Assembly: GCA_039707655.1 (NCBI GenBank) | Contig: CM077668.1 | Coordinates: 67,473,086 to 67,537,085, forward strand | Source: Elymus sibiricus | Taxonomy: Eukaryota; Streptophyta; Magnoliopsida; Poales; Poaceae | Direction: 5' to 3' | DNA length: 64,000 nt | Shown here: one piece after another, positions 56,700 through 64,000 of the stretch | How positions within the stretch are numbered: the stretch's first letter is position 1 | Layout: every line of letters begins with the position of its first letter | Translations under genes and position numbers: made by a program | Notes under the pieces: model-generated | Databases searched by the model: none | Seen by the model: the letters and a program-made list of their open reading frames with translations, nothing else | What the model was told of the DNA's origin: nothing

Positions 56700-57350
56700 A
56701 TGGACAAGAGTTGGATGGATCATGCTAGGTACAACATTAACATGCACACATTTGTCACTTTATATAGTATTATCAAAGGGTTATCTTTTGATGAATCAAT
56801 AATTGTAGGCACACAAAAACGTATATTGAAGGGGTCAAACAATTTATACAATTTGCATTTACCAATTCAGCTAGAGGGAGCAAGATATTATGCCCTTGTA
56901 AAATCTGTGTGAACTATGCATGGAAGGAATCTAGTGTTGTCTATGAGCACTTAGTACGCGATGGGCTCCTAGAAGGGTATAAAAAATGGTTTTATCATGG
57001 GGAGGGACCATCATGCCTTCCACAACGGTGCGAGCGTGATGAGTTTCGAAATGATGAGGTTGAAGATGAGGACATATTTTAAGTACTTGATGAGATACCA
57101 GATATGCTCCAAGATATAGGACATGAATTCGATGAAGTTGGGGACGGTGGTGGGAATGATGGTGACCTAAGGGAGGATGGAAGTGATCCAAATATAGAGG
57201 CTTTTCACCAATTATTAGATGATGCAGGGCAACAACTTTATCCTGGGTGCACAAGCTTCTCAAAGCTACACCATCGAATTAAATCAGCTATGTACTGTTT
57301 CTCTAAGCAAACCACACCACAGAATTTTGGCTGGTCGCAGTGGGAAGTAT
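56700..57350 (+). pseudogene. TNP2-type transposase 5' fragment of CACTA D
   Basis: It starts MDKSWMDHARYN, has a frameshift near 56890 before the Cys motif CPCKICVNYAWK, continues HLVRDGLLEGYKKWFYHGE, reaches an in-frame TAA near 57080 and ends after FHQLLDDAGQQLYPGCTSFS. This is the transposase-associated N-terminal domain plus linker of CACTA TNP2 proteins, clearly different in sequence from A and B. The catalytic part is absent. Confidence 0.8.
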
Positions 57351-57500
57351 GATGTACTAGTATCATGCATATGATACTACTGTATGATACTACCTCCACA
57401 ATGCATAGTATCATAACTTGGTATCATAGTAGTCGCATTTATTGCCATGCAAGACACATATACATCATTTAATATGATACGGTATCATATTATGATACTC
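57351..57500. mobile_element. Putative MITE rich in GTATCATA motifs
   Basis: Repeated and inverted TAGTATCATGCATATGATAC, ATGATACTACCTCC and GCATAGTATCATAAC sequences allow an extended hairpin. Neither a clear target duplication nor exact ends are visible. From 57600 to 57850 the sequence is rich in ACCGAAC motifs and is assigned to the hAT right end. From 57859 to 58198 there is no gene, with a run of about 17 G near 57899. Confidence 0.35.
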
Positions 57501-58198
57501 AACCCTCTTTTTCCTCATTTAATTGTGTGCCACATAAGCAAATATTCTTAGTTGGCATGCATGATAGTAACTATGATACTCTCATTGTGACCATCTTAGG
57601 TGAACTTGAATCAATTAGTCTGAGTCGTTGTTCAGTCAGACATGAAGAAACTATAGTCTTTTTCATGCCATTATTAAATGATAGGTGTTGTTCGGTCAGA
57701 ACCGATGACCGCACCGAACTCCCGATGCACAAAAACATCGGTTAGTGCTTTTTCCCATTAACCGAACGGTCAGTGATTCTGCACAACCAAATTTTTCTAA
57801 GCACTGAAGTACCGACCCGAATGGTTCGGGAGAACCGAACGCCAGGCCTAGTTAGTGTGAGATTGTATAAATAATCAAAAGTAGAGCTATGTACGTTGGG
57901 GGGGGGGGGGGGGGACATTGGCCCCCAGCCTTGGATAAGTTGTGAAGAATTTTAGGAGAGCTTAGGTTGGATTTATTAGCAAGCTCCCTCATCGCAGACG
58001 ATAGTTAGTTCATACCCAAATTCTTAGAGAACCCATTGGCAACATTTTCTGGCTCTGCCTCTGGTGGCAACGATGGTGTACGCATGCGCCTTGTAAAATT
58101 TAAAAGGAAACTCTGTGTTTTTTTTTTTACTTAAACCATCGTACGTAATACAAATAAGATGGATGGTAGATATTTTCCCTTCTACCACTATGCTTATA

Positions 58199-58320
58199 CT
58201 CTCTCCGGTCCTTTTTAGTCTGCATATAAGTTTTGTCCGAAGTCAAAATTTATAGAAAAAGTATCAACATTCACAATGTCAAATCAATATTGTTAGATTC
58301 ATTATTGAATGTAGACCAAA
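58199..58320 (+). mobile_element. Half of a Stowaway/mariner-type MITE
   Basis: CTCTCTCCGGTCCTTTTTAG followed by TGCATATAAGTTTTGTCC and AAAAAGTATCAACATTCACA has the form of the left half of a common Triticeae mariner-type MITE. The right half is replaced near 58315 by other sequence. A GCCTTTTTATAGGCGACGCC motif occurs twice just downstream (58363 and 58456). Confidence 0.5.
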
Positions 58321-58723
58321 CACACCCTAGTCGCATGCGTGTGCGTGTCTCTCCCCCTCTTGGCCTTTTTATAGGCGACGCCGCGACGGCCTCGAGCCAT
58401 TGGAAAACGCGTGGCCAGCTTCAACTTTAAACCTAGTTTATCCCGTTTAATCTGAGCCTTTTTATAGGCGACGCCGTGACGCAAGCCGTTCGTTCAGTCG
58501 GCAGTCGTAATAAACGTCAAAAGGAACTAGTCCCAATGGCCTGTACACGCTCAATGCCACATGTGCCCATCTATGTTCTTTGGAGTTTGGTGCATGCCTT
58601 CTTCTTCTTCTTTTTTTCTTTTTTTTTCTTTTTTTGCGGATGGTGCATGCCTTCTTCAACCGATATGTGCATTACTAGTACTTTGGCGTGGTTCACATCA
58701 ATTGACATTGTGCTATCTTCTTT

Positions 58724-58919
58724 GAAAAAGTTTCCTTTTTTTTTGGGATTGACGAGTCCAATGATCTGTCCACTTCCTTCGTCTGGATCAACAGAACAGA
58801 AAAAGTTTCCTCTTTTTTTTTTGTTTGGGATTGACGAGTCCAATGATCTGTCCACTTCCTTCGCCTGGATCAACAGAACAGAAAAAGTTTCCTCTTTTTT
58901 TTGGGGGGGGATTGACGAG
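58724..58919 (-). repeat. ~75-82 bp tandem repeat made of a LINE RNase H coding piece
   Basis: Three units start GAAAAAGTTTCC at 58724, 58799 and 58881, with a variable T run and then GATTGACGAGTCCAATGATC. On the minus strand each encodes LIQAKEVDRSLDSS. The third unit is split by the Mutator-like element, and its remainder lies at 59932-59985. Confidence 0.85.
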
Positions 58920-59931
58920 GCCAAACCCTATTTGGCGCCTTAAGCGCCCGTTTTAGGGGTTTTCGTAAACGGGTGCATACCCCTCCCTGCGCGATGGGCC
59001 GGCACATTTATCCCTATTTTTCTGTTTCAAACTGAAAAAAACTGCGCGCGGCTCGAACTCGCGACCTTGCGACCTCTTCCTTTTAGCTTAGCTGCGGTAG
59101 CCAACTATGCAACTACCTTGCTGTGATTTGTGAGATCCTTTTTATTCTTTTATTGCATCTTCTTTTCTTTTTCTTTTATTTTTTATTTCCCCTTTTTCTA
59201 TTTCTTGTTCCTTTTTCCTTTCTTTTTCTTAAATGCATGATTTAAAAAAATCCAGTGAACTTTTTCCCAATTCGTGAATTTTTTTATTCAAAATTGATGA
59301 AGTTTTTGAAATTCGTGAACTTTTTTTGAAAATCCGTGAACCTTTTCCAAATTAGTGAACTTTTTTATCGAACTTGCTGAACTTTTTCCAAACCCGTGAA
59401 CTTTTTTTCAAAATCCGGTGAACTCTTTTCAAATTTGTGAACTTTTTCATCAAAATCAGTGAACTAGTTTTAAATCTGTGAACTTTTTGATCGAAATTGA
59501 TGAACTTTTTTAAAAATTCGGTGAACTCTTTTCAAATTTGTGAACTTTTTTTAATCAAAATCGATGAATTTTTTTTAAATCCGTGAACTTTTTTTCAAAA
59601 GTGATGAACTTTTTTAAAAATCGATGAATTTTTTCCAAATTCGTGAAATCTTTTTCATATTTCGATTTGTTTTCAAATAAATTGTACTGGGACTGAAACA
59701 AAGGTCTAATAGTGTGTTTTTCGCATTAACAACATCAAAGCCACCGAGGTGCAGTGGTTATTGCGTCAACTGCTACAGCGCTCGCATGCTGGTTCGATTC
59801 CCACTACTCGCAAAATACTAGCGCTTTTTTCCCGATTTTTTTCAGCGAGCGATACTGGGCCGGCCCATTACCTCTTGCCTTCGAGCGCCAGCTGGCCTAA
59901 GCGACGCTGAGGGCGCCGAAGAGGTGCTCTC
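58920..59931. mobile_element. Mutator-like non-autonomous element
   Basis: It is flanked by the exact 9 bp duplication ATTGACGAG (58911-58919 and 59932-59940), which splits one tandem unit. The ends are imperfect inverted repeats: GCCAAACCCTATTTGGCGCC against the complement of the right end, GAGAGCACCTCTTCGGCGCC. The interior is a T-rich minisatellite of GTGAACTTTTTT units (59230-59660) with one tRNA-like region near each end. No transposase. Confidence 0.85.
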
Positions 59932-59934
59932 ATT

Positions 59935-60168
59935 GACGAGTCCAATGATCTGTCCACTTCCTTCGCCTGGATCAACAGAACAGCAACCAAAGAGTCCATC
60001 TCAATTTCAATGGGAGAAGCACACCTTTGAAGAGCCAATGACAACCCTTCAATAGCTACACATAATTCTACCTCTAGTGCGTCTCGACATGAGGACACAG
60101 TTGTCTCCATGAAGAAAAGATGATAGCACCTTTAAAATCTCTAAGGACCATGCCTGCAACAAGGGTAC
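59935..60168 (-). pseudogene. LINE-associated RNase H-like (RVT_3) fragment
   Basis: On the minus strand, GMVLRDFKGAIIFSS is followed, after a frameshift, by SCRDALEVELCVAIEGLSLA, then PIEIEMDSLVAV and LIQAKEVDRSLDSS. This is the RNase H fold pattern of plant LINE-derived RVT_3 domains, with Glu in LEVEL and Asp in EMDS as likely acidic residues. It is disrupted by the frameshift, by the repeat expansion downstream and by the Mutator-like insertion. No RT domain is present nearby. From 60169 to 60540 there is no recognisable gene. Confidence 0.75.
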
Positions 60169-60542
60169 CGATGATTCTTCGTACCGTTAATCTTTTTCTT
60201 CAATGCCCATGATTTCCTCCTCAATCAAGATCCTGGTGAAATAAGAGAAAAAAAGATGCGCGGGTGCAGTAAAATCCCAAAAAATTCTACAACTACGGCA
60301 CAAAACTAAAAGTAAAAAAGGTTACAATTTTGAACTCATCAATTGTCCACCCCAACGTAATCTTCGAGGAGACCGTCATCAGGCAGGGGTTGGCGGCGGA
60401 GAGGGAGCGCTTCATCTGGCGCAAGCTCAAGGAGGCACATGTAGATTTTGCGGGAAAGAGGGGGCACGCCACCTAGTAAAATATGAAGGCTTTATTATGA
60501 CGACTCTAAGTTTGCGCGTCACCTCGATAACCTTGAAAATAT

Positions 60543-60702
60543 TATAAAGCGTGCTTCATACGAATGTGGAGAGTCTTCTAGAATTGCTCTAAGGTTAGAC
60601 GAAAGAGGAGTGGATGATTGACTATAAAGCGTGCTTCATACGAATGTGGCGAGTCTTCTAGAATTGCTCTAAGGTTAGACGAAAGTGGAGTGGATGATTG
60701 AA
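60543..60702 (+). repeat. 80 bp direct tandem duplication
   Basis: TATAAAGCGTGCTTCATACG starts at 60543 and 60623. The copies are nearly identical through GAGTGGATGATTG. Non-coding. Confidence 0.9.
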
Positions 60703-60787
60703 TCCTACAGCTTTTCTAAGTAGAGATAGAAACATGCATAATTAGCCCTCTGTAAAGAAATAGAAGAACACTCTTATATTTCTTTAC

Positions 60788-61400
60788 GCAGGGCCGGGCC
60801 GGCAAAATCTGGGGCCGTGTGCGAAACTAAAAAATGGGGCCCTATCTCACAAAAAAATGAACTAACGAGCAATTATAGTATATATATATATCTCGCAGAA
60901 AAAAATTGTAATGTGTATAATATAATGTCTTACATAACAATTGGACATATAAAAAAGTCATACCTATCCAACTCCTGGTTGCTATTTATTTGAACATCCT
61001 CATTCTTTTAGTATTCTTTGAAATGAAATCTTCAATGGTATCCTCGTAATCAATCTTCTCCAACACTTCACTCTCAAGTGCTATTGTGGCCAAATCATTG
61101 AGTCTTTGTTGTGTCATAGTAGTACGCATATAGGACTTCAATAGCTGCAATTTAGAAAAACTTCTTTCTGCCGATGCAACTGTCACAGGAATGGTCAACA
61201 TAACTCTATATGCAATACTTGCATTGGGAAAACAATCATGCCGCTTTAAAAAATTCAGAATTTCAACAGGTCCGATATTTTCTTTTGGCATGAAATTTTG
61301 AAGAAACTTCAACTCAACAAATAGATCATTGGCATCAATATCAAATTGTTTATCCTTCATAAGGGCAGCCTCAAGATTAACACAAGAAGATTTCAAACTA
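60788..61400 (-). mobile_element. hAT element 3' part, cut by a later insertion
   Basis: The terminus CAGGGCCGGGCCGGCAAAAT has the CAGGGCCGG form of many plant hAT ends, followed inward by GGGGCCCTA-type sequence and the transposase C-terminus on the minus strand. It is interrupted at 61401 by sequence starting TGACGCCCCC. Confidence 0.7.
60986..61400 (-). pseudogene. hAT transposase C-terminal fragment (dimerisation domain)
   Basis: The minus-strand frame ends with the hAT C-terminal dimerisation region: PVTVASAERSFSKLQLLKSY followed by TTMTQQRLNDLATIALE, preceded by FLKRHDCFPNASIAYRVML. This type is found in TTF-type zinc-finger hAT proteins. The N-terminal and catalytic parts are missing because another element begins at 61401; the open frame runs a few codons into that element (to 61432), but those residues are not native. 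Confidence 0.88.
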
Positions 61401-64000
61401 TGACGCCCCCGGCTTAATCGTGCACTAATCATACACGCAAATGCACACGATCAAGCCTAAGGACTCACTTGAAGATATCACAACACAACTCTAAACATAA
61501 ATAAAAGTCATACAAGCTTTATATTACAAGCCAGTGGCCTCGAGGGCTCGAATACATAAGCTTGATGTCATACAAGCATCAGCGGAAGCATCAGGTATCT
61601 GAGTACAGACACAAAGTTAAACAGATAGCCTTTAAGAAGGCGGGGCAAAATAAAACACTAGATCGAAAGGCGCAGGCCTCCTGCCTGGGTGCCTCCTAAC
61701 CTACTCCTGGTCGTCGGAGGGCTCCTCGTGGTAGTAGTAGCGGGAGGGGTAGTAGTGGTAGTAGTCGTCGTCGGCTGCTGGGGCAGCTGGCTCCGGGGCT
61801 CCGTCGTCTGGTCGCATCAATTGTGTATGGGGAAAAAGGGAAGCAAAGCAACCATGAGTACTCATCCAAAGTACTCAGCAAGACTGACATCAGATCTATT
61901 CTATTTATGCAACATTATCAAAGGAAGGCTGTATATGTGGACTGATTTGCAGAAATGCCAGAATAGAGAGAAAATCCTAGCCTATCGAAGACTAGCATCT
62001 TCAGGGTCTTGCAGCATTAGAAGAGTGTAGATTAGTACATAAATATAGTAATAGCAATAAGTAGCAACAACGCCCAGAGATCCTTCCTCGACTCCCTGCG
62101 AGAAAGCGATCCCGGAGCCAATATATTCATCCCAATTCTAGTTATAGAAGATCGGGATATTTTCCGAGCGTCCTGTTACCGTGGACACGGCTATTCGAAT
62201 AGATATATCTTCCCTGCAGGGGTGCACTACTGTTACCCAACACGCTCGATTAACTCCGGCCGGACACACTTTCCTGGGTCATGCCCGGCCTCGGCTGATC
62301 GACACACCGCAGCCCTACCTAGAGCTCAGTAGAGAGGTCCCCGCCGGTCTACATCCTAAGTGCTCAGGGTTCTTGGGCCCATCCCCCTTTGCACTCCGGG
62401 TCGTTGTGTGCAGGGTGGATACCAGCGCCATCGGCACGATCCGACCGTGCCACAAGGCTGAACTGGACGTCTGACTGAGCTTTCGGCTGATACATACGGC
62501 GCCGAGTACCCATTTTATTCCCACGTGCTGGTTAGCGCGAAAAAGGCCAGAGGCCTACTCAGATTACATATCCTAACCCTTAGTGCCTTTGGAGCGCGCG
62601 GTAACGAGCAGAGACTCACGATCCTGTGACCCCGTCGCCCCGTCTCGTGGACTTACGGCAAGGGCTAAGAATGTCCGGCCGTGCCACGTATTCAACTCTC
62701 GGGTACCCTCATGGTCAACCCGAATCCACATCTCTCGCGGGTACCCCTCGGGGTCGACCCGACTTTATCCAGGTATCAGTAATAAAGTGCAAGTAACCAT
62801 GTGTCCATAACATCAAGCAGGAATCCGAGGAATCACCCTCGTTGGATTTCCACTAGATGTAACCAGCAAGGTGAACACGGAGGAATCACCCTCGATGGTG
62901 TACACACAAGCGGGGTTGCATGACAGAAGCTTTATCGGAGGTGGGGAAGAGGAATCACCCTCGGTAACCCACAACCAACTAGCTGAACTACAGAGGCATC
63001 ATCGGGAGTGAGATAAGAGGTATCACCCTCGGCACTCGATGTTAGCTCTGCAGCGTCGAGCAACTTAGGAGGAATGTGTGGTGATGAACTGGTCTCAGCC
63101 CGACGATCATATCGATTGGGCACAGGTACTAAGGCGGGGAAACTACAGCAAGGAAGAGGGGCCACAGATGGTTTACCATCCAACCTATACTAAGCATTTT
63201 GGATAACAGGCAGGTATCAATAACAGTTACAAGGACAGGCTATGCATCAGAAATAGGATAAAATAGTAGTAGAAGCAATTTCTAATGCAAGCAGGAGGGA
63301 GAGAGAATAGGTGATATAGGCATGCGTCAAGGGGGGTTGCTTGCCTGGTTGCTCTACGGCAAAAGAGGGGTCTTCGGGGATGTAGTCGGTCTCCGGAGCT
63401 GCGTCGGTCTCGGGGGCTATCGGAGAAGAAGAGGGGGAAGAAACAATAAATAAAGGCAAATAATGCAACACAGATGCATGGCATGGCAGTATGCAATGTT
63501 AGTGGTGCCCTAATGCATTGCTACATGTCGCAGACGAATCGGGTAAATATCTGGGATATTTTCCCGGCGTTTAGGCTGACTTCGGTATACTGAACCGGAG
63601 GGGACGGATCCATGTTTAGGTAGTTAGGAGTGTTGGTCAAGCATTTTGACCGCGTATTCGGATTCGTCTCGTCGTTCTGAGAAACTTTCATGTAGAAAGT
63701 TTTTCGATCCGAGCTACGGTTAATTTTCTACGATTTTTCAAAGTTTTTAGTAATTTTCTGAATTTAAATCAATTTAGAAAATAACAGAAAATACTAAATT
63801 ACATCAGCGTGACGTCACTGTGACGTCAGCGGGTCAAACCGGCTGGTCCAGGTCAAACCTGACCTGCGGGACCCACCTGTCATAGACAATGGGTTAAACA
63901 GAGTTAGTTTTAAACTAATCTGAGTTAATTAACTGGTGGGCCCGGTCTGTCAGTGTCTATTTAGCTAGTCTAATTAAGTTTTAATTAAAAACGGTTTAAT
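61401..64000. mobile_element. Large repeat element, probably an LTR, running off the window
   Basis: It starts TGACGCCCCCGGCTTAATCG exactly where the hAT transposase frame is interrupted, the position expected for an LTR 5' end. The interior is non-coding: a GAGGAATCACCCTCG motif recurs four times (62828-63030, spacing 53-69 bp) and CRE-like GTGACGTCA motifs occur near 63808. Open frames are short and unsupported. No PBS, PPT or polyprotein is visible, so it may be one very long LTR. Class and family unresolved. Confidence 0.5.

Larger units (their letters stand above)
32769..57350 (+). mobile_element. CACTA transposon D (different family), right end missing, host of CACTA B
   Basis: The left terminus CACTACACCATGACAAAAAC is followed by sub-terminal GGGGCAATTAACTGCC and AACTGCCGG repeats. 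After 463 bp it is interrupted by CACTA B; the GC-rich leader then resumes at 55208. A TNP2 5' fragment lies in the same orientation at 56700. I could not find a matching right terminus, so D is truncated before the hAT right end. The end coordinate is the last position with TNP2 similarity. Confidence 0.6.
32145..57850 (+). mobile_element. Outermost hAT-like element carrying the nested CACTA transposons
   Basis: An exact 8 bp direct repeat GTTAGTGT flanks the interval (32137-32144 and 57851-57858), the hAT target-site length. The left end TAGGGGGGGTAGGCATATAA and the complement of the right end (TAGGCCTGGCGTTCGG) form an imperfect inverted repeat, and both sub-terminal regions are rich in ACCGAA/CCGGAACCGA motifs common in hAT elements. 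Only ~620 bp at the left and a few hundred at the right belong to this element; the rest is inserted DNA, and most transposase sequence is missing. Confidence 0.6.

Noticed and set aside
59749..59811. Functional tRNA gene
   Set aside because: A- and B-box-like motifs only; no acceptor stem pairing or proper anticodon arm could be traced, and it lies inside a Mutator-like element.
62181..62810. Open frames of 75-97 codons in the right-hand repeat
   Set aside because: Short, no domain, within a non-coding LTR-like sequence.

Overview
The window is plant nuclear DNA, almost certainly from a Triticeae grass (wheat, barley or Aegilops type). The evidence is Stowaway MITEs ending in CTCCCTCCGTCCG, CACTA transposons with TTAGTCCCGGTT sub-terminal repeats, a Copia element and GT-AG introns. 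I see no rRNA gene, functional tRNA gene, CRISPR array or prokaryotic feature. The only host genes that look alive are two tandem GRAS transcription-factor genes of the LISCL/SCL9-14-33 type, at 14857-16929 (copy 1) and 26517-28715 (copy 2).

Bases 1-24204 and 25064-29239 are two copies of one ~4.2 kb unit (5' flank, GRAS gene, 3' flank). Copy 2 is almost free of insertions. Copy 1 holds a reversed LINE-like retroposon (527-1724), a 12.2 kb CACTA (element A, 1788-13997), a MITE-like element (17152-18676) with a LINE-like retroposon inside it (17431-18632), and a young Copia element (18800-24024). Copy 2 shows the pre-insertion site for most of these. GRAS copy 1 also has a 77 bp N-terminal deletion and a changed TATA-like box. 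The Copia element has identical LTRs, but its gag-protease-integrase half is inverted relative to its RT-RNase H half.

From 29240 to 32144 there is degraded intergenic DNA with a Harbinger-like remnant and two or three Stowaway MITEs.

From 32137 to 57858 I infer a nest of four DNA transposons: an outer hAT-like element (32145-57850, 8 bp duplication GTTAGTGT), a CACTA of another family (D, left end 32769, transposase remnant 56700-57350), CACTA B (33232-55204, minus orientation, same family as A, duplication TCA) and a CACTA-like element C (35158-44588) with 187 bp terminal inverted repeats and two long tandem arrays.

A and B share one gene set: a small coiled-coil/membrane protein, a TNP2 transposase, a ~112 residue conserved ORF, and a multi-exon gene joining an En/Spm-type region to a C-terminal Ulp1/C48-like cysteine-protease domain. 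All are broken to different degrees. B also carries a captured intron-containing fragment of a host SPT6-like gene.

From 57859 to 64000 there is a LINE-type RNase H fragment with a tandemly repeated coding piece, a Mutator-like element inserted in it (58920-59931), a hAT transposase C-terminus (60986-61400) and the start of a large element, probably an LTR retrotransposon, that runs off the window.
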